A stretch of 64,000 bases of DNA. It comes from Capnocytophaga leadbetteri (lineage in GTDB: Bacteria; Bacteroidota; Bacteroidia; Flavobacteriales; Flavobacteriaceae). The DNA is taken from positions 62,001 to 126,000 of the forward strand of contig NZ_QBKG01000005.1 in assembly GCF_003054025.1 (NCBI RefSeq), read 5' to 3'. Shown in pieces: positions 27,238 through 36,888 of this stretch. The notes beneath the pieces are model-generated. The model searched no databases and had not been told where the DNA came from. It saw only the letters and a program-made list of their open reading frames with translations. Both the position numbers and the translations under genes were made by a program. Numbering within the stretch: position 1 is the first letter of the stretch; each line of letters opens with the position of its first letter.

Positions 27238-28029
27238 ATGCTAAACAAAGAAGATAATTTTTTCCTCTTAGCAGGTCCTTGCGCTATAGAAGGAGAGGAA
27301 ATGGCTATGAAAATAGCCGAACGCATTGTTACTATCACTCATAAACTGAATATTCCTTATACTTTCAAAGGAAGTTTTAAAAAAGCTAACAGAAGTAGGA
27401 TTGATTCATTTACAGGCATAGGTGATGAGAAAGCACTAAAAATATTGCAAAAGGTAGGACAAACTTTTGGTGTGCCTACTGTTACCGACATTCACCAAGT
27501 AAGTGATGCTACCCTTGCTGCCGAATATGTAGATGTACTACAGATACCGGCTTTCTTAGTACGCCAAACTGACTTAGTAGTAGCGGCCGCCGAAACAGGC
27601 AAGGTAGTAAACCTAAAAAAAGGACAGTTTATGAGTCCTGAAAGTATGCAGTTTGCGGTACAAAAGGTTTTCGATAGTGGCAACAAAAAAGCCCTCATCA
27701 CCGATAGAGGAACAATGTTTGGTTACCAAGACCTAATTGTTGATTTTAGGGGTATCCCTACGATGCGGCAGTTCGCCCCTGTAATAATGGATGTAACTCA
27801 CTCTTTACAACAGCCTAACCAACAGACAGGAGTAACAGGAGGCAGACCTGATATGATTGAAACTATAGCTCGAGCTGCTATCGTAAACAATGCTGATGGA
27901 CTATTTATAGAAACCCATTTCGACCCTGCTAATGCTCTAAGCGATGGGGCTAATATGCTACACCTCGACCTACTTGAAGGACTTTTAACGCGATTGGTTG
28001 CCATTCGCAAAACTATCAACGAATTCTAA
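27238..28029 (+). CDS. kdsA: 3-deoxy-8-phosphooctulonate synthase
   Basis: A 263-residue aldolase-type enzyme that joins phosphoenolpyruvate and arabinose 5-phosphate to form Kdo-8-phosphate for lipopolysaccharide. Family motifs are [12 protein letters not shown] (10-21), [15 protein letters not shown]-like [28 protein letters not shown], and [20 protein letters not shown] in two parts, plus GGRPDMIE and [15 protein letters not shown]. Full length. Its stop TAA shares a base with the ATG of cca (TAATG), so translation is coupled. Confidence 0.96.
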   Translation: MLNKEDNFFLLAGPCAIEGEEMAMKIAERIVTITHKLNIPYTFKGSFKKANRSRIDSFTGIGDEKALKILQKVGQTFGVPTVTDIHQVSDATLAAEYVDVLQIPAFLVRQTDLVVAAAETGKVVNLKKGQFMSPESMQFAVQKVFDSGNKKALITDRGTMFGYQDLIVDFRGIPTMRQFAPVIMDVTHSLQQPNQQTGVTGGRPDMIETIARAAIVNNADGLFIETHFDPANALSDGANMLHLDLLEGLLTRLVAIRKTINEF

Positions 28030-29450
28030 TGAATTATTCTAACGCGCTCTCTAACCCTATTTTCTCTCTAATAAGTACTATTTCCAGCCAAATGGCATTG
28101 GAAAGCTATGTAATTGGTGGCTTTGTCCGAGATTTCTTACTGCAAAAGAAATTGCCTAAAGACATTGACATCGTCTCTATCGGCAGTGGTATTTCATTAG
28201 CTGAAAAAGTAGCTGAGCAATTGCCTAATAGCCCCAAAGTATCGGTGTTTAAGAACTTTGGTACCGCTATGATAAAAGCAGATGGTTTAGATATTGAGTT
28301 TGTAGGGGCAAGACGTGAAAGCTATGAGTCTAATTCGCGCAAACCTTATGTAGAGAGTGGGACACTACAAGATGACCAAAATAGGCGTGACTTTACCATT
28401 AACGCTATGGCTTTTTCGCTCAATAAAGATACTTTCGGCGAGTTGATAGATCCGTTTGACGGGTTAGGCGACTTAGAAAGAAGGCTCATTCGTACTCCTT
28501 TAGACCCAGATATCACCTACTCAGACGACCCTCTTCGTATGATGCGTGCTATCAGATTTGCTACACAACTAAACTTTCAGATAGAAGATACTTCACTTAA
28601 TGCTATTAGCAAAAACAAAGAGCGACTACAAATCATCTCTAACGAGCGCATAGTAGATGAACTACATAAGATATTATTAGCTGCTAAACCCTCTATCGGA
28701 CTAAAACTCTTATACGAAACCGGATTATTGCACTATATACTGCCTGAGCTTATCGCTCTACAAGGAGTACAAGAGCAAGACGGACAAAAGCATAAGGATA
28801 ATTTTTGGCATACTTTGGAAGTGGTAGATAATATAGCAGAGCATACCGATAACTTATGGTTGCGTTGGGCTGCACTACTACACGACATAGGCAAAGCTCC
28901 TACCAAACGCTTTGACAAGAAAATAGGCTGGACATTTCACGGACACGAATTTATAGGCAGTAAGATGGTATACCACCTTTTCAAAAAGCTACGTATGCCA
29001 CTAAATGACAAAATGAAGTATGTACAGAAAATAGTAAAGATGAGTTCGCGCCCTATCGTTATAGCTGAAGACATCGTTACAGATTCAGCTGTAAGGCGTT
29101 TAGTTTTTGATGCAGGAGAAGAATTTGAAGACTTAATGACACTCTGCGAAGCCGACATCACTACTAAAAACTCTAAAAAGTTTAAAAAATATCACGATAA
29201 TTTCCAAATAGTGCGTCAAAAAGTAGTAGAAGTAGAAGAAAAAGACCACATTCGCAACTTCCAACCTCCTATTTCTGGAGAAGAAATAATGCAAACTTTC
29301 GGATTACCCCCTTCACAACCAGTAGGCGTTCTAAAAGAAGCTATCAAAGAAGCCATATTAGAAGGCAAAATACCTAATGAATACCAAGCTGCTAAGGCAT
29401 TTATGATGGAAAAAGCTAAAAATATGAAATTAATAATGGCGAATGATTAA
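28029..29450 (+). CDS. cca: CCA tRNA nucleotidyltransferase with HD domain
   Basis: A 473-residue class II tRNA nucleotidyltransferase. The head has [19 protein letters not shown] (the catalytic DxD), [11 protein letters not shown] and [13 protein letters not shown]. The tail has an HD domain ([13 protein letters not shown]) that may give phosphatase or phosphodiesterase activity. It adds or repairs the 3' CCA of tRNAs, needed here as the tRNA-Gly gene in this window does not encode CCA. The 3' end lies in a 34-bp palindrome and overlaps the converging DUF2271 gene by 4 bases. Confidence 0.95.
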   Translation: MNYSNALSNPIFSLISTISSQMALESYVIGGFVRDFLLQKKLPKDIDIVSIGSGISLAEKVAEQLPNSPKVSVFKNFGTAMIKADGLDIEFVGARRESYESNSRKPYVESGTLQDDQNRRDFTINAMAFSLNKDTFGELIDPFDGLGDLERRLIRTPLDPDITYSDDPLRMMRAIRFATQLNFQIEDTSLNAISKNKERLQIISNERIVDELHKILLAAKPSIGLKLLYETGLLHYILPELIALQGVQEQDGQKHKDNFWHTLEVVDNIAEHTDNLWLRWAALLHDIGKAPTKRFDKKIGWTFHGHEFIGSKMVYHLFKKLRMPLNDKMKYVQKIVKMSSRPIVIAEDIVTDSAVRRLVFDAGEEFEDLMTLCEADITTKNSKKFKKYHDNFQIVRQKVVEVEEKDHIRNFQPPISGEEIMQTFGLPPSQPVGVLKEAIKEAILEGKIPNEYQAAKAFMMEKAKNMKLIMAND

Positions 29451-29465
29451 TCATTCGCCATTATT
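29432..29465. terminator. 34-bp perfect palindrome shared by two converging genes
   Basis: Bases 29432-29465 are an uninterrupted palindrome centred between 29448 and 29449. It holds the last codons and both stop codons of cca (plus) and the DUF2271 gene (minus). By symmetry both proteins end in the same residues, IMAND. It is a likely bidirectional terminator. Confidence 0.8.
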
Positions 29466-29935
29466 CTTACATATCGTATGTAGCCTTTACCATTTATCTT
29501 CGTGTTAAGATTTTCTGTTTTAAGCTCTACTTCAGCATCCTGAGTGTAATATTTATTATCTTCTACTGCTGTTTCAAAGCGTATTTTATAACCTTTATTC
29601 AGCTTACTATCTTCTATAGTAATCACTCTTACAGCGCGCTCTCCCCCACTAATCGTAGCTCCTGTGATACCATCAATAGTTTGCCGCTTGCCATAAAACT
29701 TCCACCATTCAGTTAGTTCACTATACCACTCAGGGTCATCACCAAGCACCTGTAAGGTCTGTTCGTATTTCCCTTGAGGATTTATCAGCGAAGCTACAAT
29801 ATAAGCTCCATCTCCTTTATAATTAGTAAGTTGTATTAAGCATTTGTATTTTTTAGACGTTGTCTGTTGTACAAATGAGGCTGTGAACAAAGCCACTACA
29901 GCTACTAAAGCAGTTATTAAGTATTTCTTTTTCAT
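29447..29935 (-). CDS. DUF2271 family exported protein
   Basis: A 162-residue protein with a signal peptide ([20 protein letters not shown]). The mature part is a beta-rich domain: [32 protein letters not shown] (seen in parts), [34 protein letters not shown] and [23 protein letters not shown]. This fits DUF2271, often found beside flavin-transfer or PepSY proteins; the motif [11 protein letters not shown] resembles an FMN-binding site sequence (S/T-G-A-T), an inference. It follows the ankyrin gene by 8 bases in the same operon. Confidence 0.7.
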   Translation of the reverse strand: MKKKYLITALVAVVALFTASFVQQTTSKKYKCLIQLTNYKGDGAYIVASLINPQGKYEQTLQVLGDDPEWYSELTEWWKFYGKRQTIDGITGATISGGERAVRVITIEDSKLNKGYKIRFETAVEDNKYYTQDAEVELKTENLNTKINGKGYIRYVRIMAND

Positions 29936-29943
29936 CTAAATTA

Positions 29944-31302
29944 CTATTTTAAAAATTCAACATTTATTCCTTTAAGGGCTTCGTTTTCTTTGGCTAATTC
30001 ATATAGTGTCTCACCTAAATCAGTAAGAACGTTTTTGTCTGCCCCTTTGCTAAGTAAAAAGTTTATCACTTCCACATTCTTAGCTATCATAACAGCTTTT
30101 TGCAACGGAGAAAGCCCCTCATTATTCTTCTTATTTATATCGAGTGGATAAGCACTCAATTTTTCTAAAAATTCTAATTTACCTCTTTTTACAGCTGTGT
30201 GATAAAGCGTATTACCCTCGTTATCAACCATCTGTATATCAGCCCCTTTGCTTATCAGTAGGTCTACCATAGGCAAACTATTATTTTCAAAAGCCAATTG
30301 CAGAGCCGTATACCCTTCTTTGCTTCGAACGTTAATATTATTCGCAGCATCAAGCAAGAGCGCTGCTATTTCAGAGGTATTGAGGGCAGCTGCATTCATA
30401 AGAGGCGTTCTACCTTCATTATTAGCTTGAGCAGGGTCATTACCTTTTTCCAAAAGATAAGAGAGTACCTCTGTATCGCGATTTTTACCTGCCACTATAT
30501 AAAGTGGTGTTATACCATCACTATTCACCTGATTAGGTTTTACCCCCAATTGTTCTAAATATTCAAAGAAATCACGTTTATTAGCAGTACGTCTAAAACC
30601 TCTGGCAGCTGCAAAAAACGCATTCTCACCCTTCTTATTTACATTTTTAGGGTTTATTTTCTTCTTTATCAGAGCTTCTATTATACTTTTATTGCCCATT
30701 GTAGCAGCATAATAGATAGCATTATTCCCATTTGTGTCTGTAGAAGTGAGTTTCAGCCCTTTTTTAATGAAATAATCAGCTTGTTTGAGGTCTTTTAGGT
30801 GAGGAATGAGCATCAACAACAAATTTGCACCATCAGAATTGGTTTCTTTTAGGTTCGCTCCACTTTTCAGCTGTAATTCATAAAGCTCCTTATCTGCCTG
30901 TCCCCCTACGGCAGCAAAAAGTATAGGAGTAAACTGACGAGAGTCGCGACGGTTTACATCAGCCCCTTTACTGATAAGGTATTTCATCACAGGCTGATTA
31001 TTCTGAAAAGCAGCCCAATGCAGATAAGTACGCTTATCGTGAGTGATTTTATTTACACCATTCCCCTCTAAATCAATAAGATAAGTAATAGTTTCATAAG
31101 GAGCAGCATTAAGTATTGCCATAGAAGTAGCATCAAAAGCACGAGCGTTAAAAGCTGTCGGACTATTACCCTCAGCTATCGCTTGTTGCACTTGTGCTAC
31201 CGAAGGCTTTTGCTTCCAATACGCTTCGGTCAGCAAGACATTCGTCTGTGCCCTCATAGTAAGCCCCATAAACACAAGGCATCCTATAAAAAGTTTTCTC
31301 AT
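29944..31302 (-). CDS. Exported ankyrin-repeat protein
   Basis: A 452-residue protein with a signal peptide (MRKLFIGCLVFMGLTMRAQ) followed by about ten ankyrin repeats that fill the rest. Typical units are NKITHDKRTYLHWAAFQNNQ, KGADVNRRDSRQFTPILFAA, NEGRTPLMNAAALNTSEIAA and NNEGLSPLQKAVMIA. Ankyrin repeats mediate protein binding; the partner is unknown. The protein is likely periplasmic. It is transcribed with the DUF2271 gene, which suggests a joint envelope role. Confidence 0.9.
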   Translation of the reverse strand: MRKLFIGCLVFMGLTMRAQTNVLLTEAYWKQKPSVAQVQQAIAEGNSPTAFNARAFDATSMAILNAAPYETITYLIDLEGNGVNKITHDKRTYLHWAAFQNNQPVMKYLISKGADVNRRDSRQFTPILFAAVGGQADKELYELQLKSGANLKETNSDGANLLLMLIPHLKDLKQADYFIKKGLKLTSTDTNGNNAIYYAATMGNKSIIEALIKKKINPKNVNKKGENAFFAAARGFRRTANKRDFFEYLEQLGVKPNQVNSDGITPLYIVAGKNRDTEVLSYLLEKGNDPAQANNEGRTPLMNAAALNTSEIAALLLDAANNINVRSKEGYTALQLAFENNSLPMVDLLISKGADIQMVDNEGNTLYHTAVKRGKLEFLEKLSAYPLDINKKNNEGLSPLQKAVMIAKNVEVINFLLSKGADKNVLTDLGETLYELAKENEALKGINVEFLK

Positions 31303-31330
31303 AAAAACCGTTATTTAGAATTAATCGCGG

Positions 31331-31338
31331 CAAAGATA
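31331..31338 (-). promoter_or_regulatory. -7 element for the ankyrin-DUF2271 operon
   Basis: Minus-strand TATCTTTG at 31338-31331, 29 bases before the ATG at 31302. No -33 at the right distance was found. Confidence 0.45.
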
Positions 31339-31406
31339 CAAATTAATAACAAATAATAAATATCCATCGACAATTTATTTTCCCTTTACTTCAGATATAC
31401 CTACAC

Positions 31407-31461
31407 CGAACGATGAGCGAACAATGAGCGAAGGATAAGCGAAGGATAAACGAAGAAAAAC
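31407..31461. repeat. Five 11-bp degenerate tandem repeats upstream of alaS
   Basis: Units start at 31407, 31418, 31429, 31440 and 31451, with core CGAA-N-N-A-T-A/G-A-G (for example cgaacgatgag, cgaaggataag). The last unit is the most diverged. The period is one DNA helical turn, and the array ends 35 bases before the alaS -33 element. Confidence 0.75.
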
Positions 31462-31495
31462 TGAACTCAACCATTTAATAAAAAACTATAACTTT

Positions 31496-31526
31496 TTGCT
31501 TGTTACGTATAAAATTACTACTTTTG
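31496..31526 (+). promoter_or_regulatory. Promoter of alaS
   Basis: TTG (31496-31498), 20 bases, TACTTTTG (31519-31526), 37 bases before the ATG. Confidence 0.6.
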
Positions 31527-31562
31527 CAGCCTCAATATTATTTTATTGTTAATTGAAAATAT

Positions 31563-34199
31563 ATGACTTCACAAGAAATAAGACAGCAATTCCTAAAATT
31601 CTTTGAGAGCAAAGGGCATACTATCGTACCTTCTGCTCCTATGGTTATTAAAAACGACCCTACCCTGATGTTCACTAACGCGGGTATGAACCAGTTTAAA
31701 GAGTTTTTCCTCGGCAATGCTAAACCTAAACAAACACGTGTGGTAGATACTCAAAAATGTTTGCGCGTATCGGGCAAGCACAACGACCTCGAAGAGGTAG
31801 GGCGCGATACCTATCACCATACGATGTTCGAGATGCTCGGCAACTGGTCTTTTGGCGACTACTTCAAAAAAGAAGCCATTAGCTGGGCGTGGGAACTGCT
31901 GACTGAAGTATATAAAATACCAAAAGAACACCTATACGTAACGGTATTTGAAGGTAGCGAGGAAGAGGGCGTGCCTTTCGACCAAGAAGCCTACGATATA
32001 TGGAAAGAACGTATCGCTGAAGACCATATTTTACTCGGAAATAAGAAAGATAACTTCTGGGAAATGGGCGATCAAGGTCCTTGTGGCCCTTGTACCGAAA
32101 TACACGTAGATATTCGTTCTGATGAAGAAAAAGTCAAAATAGCAGGGCGCAACTTGGTCAATAATGACCACCCTCAAGTGATTGAGATTTGGAACAACGT
32201 ATTTATGGAGTTCAACCGCAAAGCCGATGGCAGCCTCGAGAAACTCCCTTCTAAAAACGTCGATACAGGTATGGGCTTCGAGCGCCTCTGTATGGTATTG
32301 CAGAAAAAGCAATCTAACTACGACACCGATGTTTTTACTCCGCTAATTCAAAAAGTAGAAGAGATAACCAAAAGCAAATACTATAGCGGCAGCAATGTAA
32401 GTGCCGAACAAGAGCAGATAAATATTGCCATTCGCGTAATTTCAGACCATATCAGGGCGGTGGCTTTTGCCATAGCCGACGGGCAGTTGCCTTCTAATAA
32501 CGGAGCTGGTTATGTAATACGCCGTATTTTGCGTCGTGCTATCCGCTATGGTTTCACTTTCTTAAACCAAAAAGAACCTTTTATCTATAAGCTGGTAGAA
32601 ACGCTCACCAAACAAATGGGCAGCACTTTCCCCGAATTAGAAAAACAGGCATTTATCATTATGAATGTGATAAAAGAAGAGGAAAACTCTTTCTTGCGCA
32701 CACTCGAACAAGGATTGCTAATGCTCGATGTGATGATACAAAACACTACCAATAAGCAATTGTCAGGTAGCAAAGCTTTTGAGTTATACGACACTTACGG
32801 TTTCCCTAAAGATTTAACTGCTCTTATACTTTCTGAAAAAGGATTGACTTTAGACGAGGCAGGCTTTGAAGAGAACCTACAAAAGCAAAAAGAGCGTTCA
32901 CGTGCAGCTGCCCAAGTAAAAGCAGGCGACTGGGTTGTCCTTCGCGATGACGAAGAAGAAGAATTTATCGGCTACGATACCTTAGAGGCTGTGGTACGCC
33001 TTGTGAAATACCGCAAAGTGGAGAGCCAAAAAGACGGCACTCACTACCAATTGGTGTTCAATACCACTCCTTTCTATGCTGAAGGAGGCGGACAAGTAGG
33101 CGACAAAGGTACGCTACAGTCGGCTAATGGCGAGTTGGTGTACATATTAGACACTAAAAAGGAGAACAACCTTATCATACACATAGCAGAGCACTTGCCC
33201 GAAAACCTAACCGACCCATTTAAGGCTGAAGTTCACTCTATAGCTCGCCAAATGGCAGAGGCTAACCACAGTGCTACCCACCTATTGCACCAAGCCTTGC
33301 GCGAGGTATTGGGTACGCACGTAGAGCAGAAAGGGTCTCGCGTATCGCCAGAAACCCTTCGTTTCGACTTCTCTCACTTTGCTAAAATGACTGATGAAGA
33401 ATTAAGCGAAGTAGAACGCATAGTAAACAGACGTATTTGGGAAAAGATACCATTACAAGAGCACCGCAATATACCTATACAACAAGCGATAGAAGCGGGG
33501 GCTATGGCGCTATTTGGCGAAAAATATGGCGACCACGTGCGAATGATACAATTCGGCGACAGTAGAGAGCTTTGTGGAGGGACTCACGTAAAAAATACTG
33601 GTGATATATGGTTCTTCAAAATCCTTTCAGAAGGAGCCGTTGCAGCTGGTATTCGTAGGATAGAAGCCATCACTTCTGGAGGGGCTATGAAGTACTTTGC
33701 AGAGCAAGAAAAGTTAGTTGATAACATCAAATCTACCCTCAAAAACGCACAAGACCCTATCAAAGCCATCGTACACCTACAAGAAGAGAATGTCCAACTG
33801 CAAAAAGAGTTAGAGTTACTGAAGAAAGAGCAAGCTAAGAACCTAAAAGTATCTCTGAAAAACGAATTTGCTCCTATCAATGGGGTGCAATGCCTTATCA
33901 AACAACTCGATTTAGATACAGCTACCCTCAAAGACCTTGCTTTTCAGTTAGGCAATGAGGTAGAAAATCCGTTTATCTTATTCGGTTCAGCATACGAAGG
34001 CAAAGCCTTATTATTGTGCTATATCGGCAAAGAGCTTGCCCAAGCCAAAGGGTTAGATGCCGGCAAAATAGTAAGAGAGTTAGGCAAATACATACACGGC
34101 GGCGGCGGCGGACAGCCTTTCTTTGCTACAGCGGGCGGTAAAAACCCCGAAGGCATAGCCGAAGCCCTCGAAAAAGCACAGACGCTCGTTAGGGGGTAG
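31563..34199 (+). CDS. alaS: Alanyl-tRNA synthetase
   Basis: An 878-residue class II aminoacyl-tRNA synthetase, normal for bacteria. The N-terminal catalytic domain begins [14 protein letters not shown] and holds [23 protein letters not shown] and [12 protein letters not shown]. The editing domain has the zinc-site [12 protein letters not shown] and later [11 protein letters not shown]. The C-Ala domain ends with [14 protein letters not shown]. It charges tRNA-Ala and clears misacylated Ser or Gly. Monocistronic with its own promoter; codon use is more GC-rich than its neighbours, as expected for a highly expressed gene. Confidence 0.97.
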   Translation: MTSQEIRQQFLKFFESKGHTIVPSAPMVIKNDPTLMFTNAGMNQFKEFFLGNAKPKQTRVVDTQKCLRVSGKHNDLEEVGRDTYHHTMFEMLGNWSFGDYFKKEAISWAWELLTEVYKIPKEHLYVTVFEGSEEEGVPFDQEAYDIWKERIAEDHILLGNKKDNFWEMGDQGPCGPCTEIHVDIRSDEEKVKIAGRNLVNNDHPQVIEIWNNVFMEFNRKADGSLEKLPSKNVDTGMGFERLCMVLQKKQSNYDTDVFTPLIQKVEEITKSKYYSGSNVSAEQEQINIAIRVISDHIRAVAFAIADGQLPSNNGAGYVIRRILRRAIRYGFTFLNQKEPFIYKLVETLTKQMGSTFPELEKQAFIIMNVIKEEENSFLRTLEQGLLMLDVMIQNTTNKQLSGSKAFELYDTYGFPKDLTALILSEKGLTLDEAGFEENLQKQKERSRAAAQVKAGDWVVLRDDEEEEFIGYDTLEAVVRLVKYRKVESQKDGTHYQLVFNTTPFYAEGGGQVGDKGTLQSANGELVYILDTKKENNLIIHIAEHLPENLTDPFKAEVHSIARQMAEANHSATHLLHQALREVLGTHVEQKGSRVSPETLRFDFSHFAKMTDEELSEVERIVNRRIWEKIPLQEHRNIPIQQAIEAGAMALFGEKYGDHVRMIQFGDSRELCGGTHVKNTGDIWFFKILSEGAVAAGIRRIEAITSGGAMKYFAEQEKLVDNIKSTLKNAQDPIKAIVHLQEENVQLQKELELLKKEQAKNLKVSLKNEFAPINGVQCLIKQLDLDTATLKDLAFQLGNEVENPFILFGSAYEGKALLLCYIGKELAQAKGLDAGKIVRELGKYIHGGGGGQPFFATAGGKNPEGIAEALEKAQTLVRG

Positions 34200-34228
34200 T
34201 TGTTAGAACAAATTCGCTAATGGGTAAA

Positions 34229-34259
34229 TTTGCTAATTAATAATTATTTTGTACCTTTG
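34229..34259 (+). promoter_or_regulatory. Promoter of the ferredoxin reductase operon
   Basis: TTTG (34229-34232), 19 bases, TACCTTTG (34252-34259), 17 bases before the ATG. Confidence 0.65.
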
Positions 34260-34276
34260 CACAAAATCATTTAATA

Positions 34277-35338
34277 ATGAAAGAGACAGACATCATCATC
34301 ATAGGGGCAGGCCCCACAGGACTTTTTGCAGTTTTCGAGGCAGGATTGCTGCGCTTGAAGTGTCACCTTATTGACACCCTACCCCAAGTAGGCGGACAGC
34401 TGACAGAGCTGTACCCTAAAAAGCCTATTTTCGACATTCCTGGTTACCCCAGCGTAGGGGCTCTTGAGTTGGTAGACAACCTAATGGAGCAAATTAAGCA
34501 GTATCAGCCCGAATTTACCTTAGGCGAAACTGCTATGACCCTCACTAAGAATGATGATGGCACTTTCATTGTTACCACCGATGCTGGTACGCAAGTCAAA
34601 GGCAAGGCTGTAGCTATTGCTGGCGGATTAGGTACTTTCGAGCCTCGCAAGCCTGAGCTTGAAAATATAGCGCAATACGAGGGCAAAGGGGTTGCTTATT
34701 TTGTAAAGAATCCCGAAAGTTATGCAGGCAAACACGTAGTAATAGCAGGGGGTGGCGACTCAGCTCTCGATTGGAGTATCTATTTAGCCGAAAAAGTAAA
34801 TACCGCCTCAGTTACCTTAGTGCATAGGCGCAATGAGTTTAGAGGGGCTTTAGATTCGGTAGAAAAGGTAAAAGCGCTAAAAGCTGCAGGCAAAATCAAT
34901 CTCAAAACGCCTTACGAAGTGGTAGGGCTCGTAGGAGAAAACCAATTAGAAAAGGTAGTATTAGAGCAAGAGGGGGGCAATAAAGAGGAACTTATTGCCG
35001 ATGCTTTTATTCCTCTTTTCGGGCTTACCCCTAAATTAGGCCCTATAGCTACTTGGGGGGTTGAGATAGAAAAGAATGCAGTAAAAGTGAATAATGCCTT
35101 AGATTATCAAACTTGCATAGAGGGGGTATATGCTATAGGCGACGTAAATACCTACCCTGGCAAGCTAAAACTCATACTTTGTGGCTTTCACGAAGCTACT
35201 CTAATGTGTCAAAGTGTCTATAACCGCATCTATCCCAACAAAAAGTATGTACTCAAATACACTACAGTAGTGGGTATTGATGGCTTCGACGGCACTCGCA
35301 AAGAGGCTGAAAAAGCGGTAATAAAATCAATTGATTAA
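34277..35338 (+). CDS. Thioredoxin reductase-like ferredoxin-NADP+ reductase
   Basis: A 353-residue FAD/NAD(P) oxidoreductase of the thioredoxin reductase fold, without the redox CxxC of true TrxB. Visible motifs are the FAD-binding IIGAGPTGLFAVFEAG (7-22), VGGQLTELYPKKPIFDIPG, the NADPH-binding VVIAGGGDSALDWSI (about 154-168), LVHRRNEFRGA and the second FAD loop GVYAIGDVNTYPGKLKLI. The family (YumC-type) moves electrons between NADPH and ferredoxin. A [2Fe-2S] ferredoxin gene lies two genes downstream, a fitting partner. Confidence 0.9.
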   Translation: MKETDIIIIGAGPTGLFAVFEAGLLRLKCHLIDTLPQVGGQLTELYPKKPIFDIPGYPSVGALELVDNLMEQIKQYQPEFTLGETAMTLTKNDDGTFIVTTDAGTQVKGKAVAIAGGLGTFEPRKPELENIAQYEGKGVAYFVKNPESYAGKHVVIAGGGDSALDWSIYLAEKVNTASVTLVHRRNEFRGALDSVEKVKALKAAGKINLKTPYEVVGLVGENQLEKVVLEQEGGNKEELIADAFIPLFGLTPKLGPIATWGVEIEKNAVKVNNALDYQTCIEGVYAIGDVNTYPGKLKLILCGFHEATLMCQSVYNRIYPNKKYVLKYTTVVGIDGFDGTRKEAEKAVIKSID

Positions 35339-35378
35339 TTTTCTAAATTCAAAGAGACTACTAAAAATAAAAATAAAA

Positions 35379-36479
35379 ATGAAGAGTATAAATGTACTAT
35401 TAGCAAGTATCTTTTTAGCATTTTCTGCTTCGCTACAAGCACAAATAGACACCCTTAGCAGCAAAACACTGCTAATGAAAGGGAAAATAAAAAAAGTAGA
35501 AGACTTCTCTTTTTTATTAGAACCCGACCCTAAAGGCGAAAAGAAATTCGATGGTAAGAACTACAATGTTTTTCCCTATGCCGAAGAGTGGGGGCTTGAA
35601 AAAGACGCAACAAAATCTTCTAAAACTAATATAGCCTATATCTTCGATAATTCGGGCAAGAATTTAGAGATAATAACTTACAATGCTGAAGACCAGCCTT
35701 TTGGTGGAATGCGCTTTTTCTATGACAAAAACGGACGTATTAACAGAAGTCAATCAGTATTTACAACTGGTGATGGCGAGTTTACGGTAGACCGCAAATA
35801 TTTTTACAATGAGAAAAATCAGTTGGTAAAAATAGACGAGTATGACGGCGATACTTGGCTCATTACTATCACCTATAAGTATGACGATTGGGGCAACTGT
35901 ATAGAGAAAAACAAAGTGGCGAGTGTATCTGCTTTAGAAAAAGACATTCAGCGCTACGAAGAGAAAAACCTCATTTTAGAGAAGAAAATACGCCCCGAAT
36001 ACACCCGCGAAAAATCGTATACCTATAATAATATAAACAAAGTAGCTGCTACTGAAGATAAAGTATTAGAGAAAAACGTATTCTTAAAAACACAAAACGA
36101 ATACGATAAAGAGGGACGACTTTCTAAAGCTACTTTCTTAAACGAAGCTAAACAAGAAACCGTTTGTACCTATAAATACAACAAAGCGGGGCAACTTATA
36201 CAGAGCATTTGCACGGCTAATGACGACCCTAACTTCTATGTAGAAACAAATTATATGTTTAACAAGTCGGGCGAAACGCAAGTAGTAAAGACTCGTACCT
36301 CTGTCGCCTCAACCAAAGTATTCGACGAGCACAACCTACTAACAACCTATACTACTCCCGAATTCGATTATAAATACCGTTATTCATTCGACAATATGGG
36401 TAATTGGACGCAAGTGCTAATGTACGAAAACGGCAAACCTATCTGTGCACGTATCCGCAAAATAGAATATTTCAAATAA
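35379..36479 (+). CDS. Exported protein with RHS/YD-like repeats
   Basis: A 366-residue protein from the ATG at 35379 with a signal peptide (MKSINVLLASIFLAFSASLQ). The rest is built of strand pairs with YxYD or FYDKNG turns: RFFYDKNGRINRSQ, KYFYNEKNQLVKIDEYDG, TYKYDDWGNCIEKN, EYDKEGRLSKATF, YKYNKAGQLIQS, SFDNMGNWTQV. This resembles YD repeats of RHS-type proteins and the exported YD-like proteins common in Bacteroidota. The function is unknown. It sits between the ferredoxin reductase and ferredoxin genes; its stop overlaps the ferredoxin ATG (TAATG). Confidence 0.75.
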   Translation: MKSINVLLASIFLAFSASLQAQIDTLSSKTLLMKGKIKKVEDFSFLLEPDPKGEKKFDGKNYNVFPYAEEWGLEKDATKSSKTNIAYIFDNSGKNLEIITYNAEDQPFGGMRFFYDKNGRINRSQSVFTTGDGEFTVDRKYFYNEKNQLVKIDEYDGDTWLITITYKYDDWGNCIEKNKVASVSALEKDIQRYEEKNLILEKKIRPEYTREKSYTYNNINKVAATEDKVLEKNVFLKTQNEYDKEGRLSKATFLNEAKQETVCTYKYNKAGQLIQSICTANDDPNFYVETNYMFNKSGETQVVKTRTSVASTKVFDEHNLLTTYTTPEFDYKYRYSFDNMGNWTQVLMYENGKPICARIRKIEYFK

Positions 36480-36814
36480 TGAGTGATATACATCTAAAAA
36501 TAACCGACAGAGAGGGGCTTCTATATGAAATAGAAGCCCCTACTGATATGAATATGACCTTAATGGAGGTAATGCGCGCCTACGAGATTGCCCAAGACGG
36601 CGAGATAGGCGTATGTGGGGGTATGGCTATGTGTGCCTCTTGTCAGTGCTATGTGCAGAATGAAGAGGCGGTAACGCTGCCCGAAATGGGGGAAGAAGAA
36701 CAAGCTATGCTTTCTGAAGCTTTCCACGTAAAACCCAACAGCCGATTGGGTTGTCAAATACCTATAACTCCAGAACTCGATGGGCTCGAAGTGATATTAG
36801 CACCTTTCAGTTAA
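36479..36814 (+). CDS. [2Fe-2S] ferredoxin (adrenodoxin type)
   Basis: A 111-residue soluble electron carrier from the ATG at 36479. Four cluster cysteines are C46, C52, C55 (C-x5-C-x2-C in GVCGGMAMCASC) and C92 (RLGCQI). An extra C57 follows. The pattern is that of adrenodoxin/ISC-type ferredoxins. With the reductase two genes upstream it forms an NADPH-to-ferredoxin chain. The longer open frame to 36404 overlaps the upstream gene and is not used. The acceptor is unknown. Confidence 0.92.
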   Translation: MSDIHLKITDREGLLYEIEAPTDMNMTLMEVMRAYEIAQDGEIGVCGGMAMCASCQCYVQNEEAVTLPEMGEEEQAMLSEAFHVKPNSRLGCQIPITPELDGLEVILAPFS

Positions 36815-36831
36815 AAAAATATAGGATTTCA

Positions 36832-36863
36832 TTTGCATTTCACATTTTAATTCTATACTTTTG
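36832..36863 (+). promoter_or_regulatory. Promoter of the M16 peptidase gene
   Basis: TTTG (36832-36835), 20 bases, TACTTTTG (36856-36863), 25 bases before the ATG at 36889. Confidence 0.65.
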
Positions 36864-36888
36864 CGTCTGTTTAATGTTAATTCACCAA

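Noticed and set aside
36751-36888. N-terminal extension of the M16 peptidase
   Set aside because: It overlaps the ferredoxin gene and lies upstream of the predicted transcript start; the signal peptide begins at 36889.
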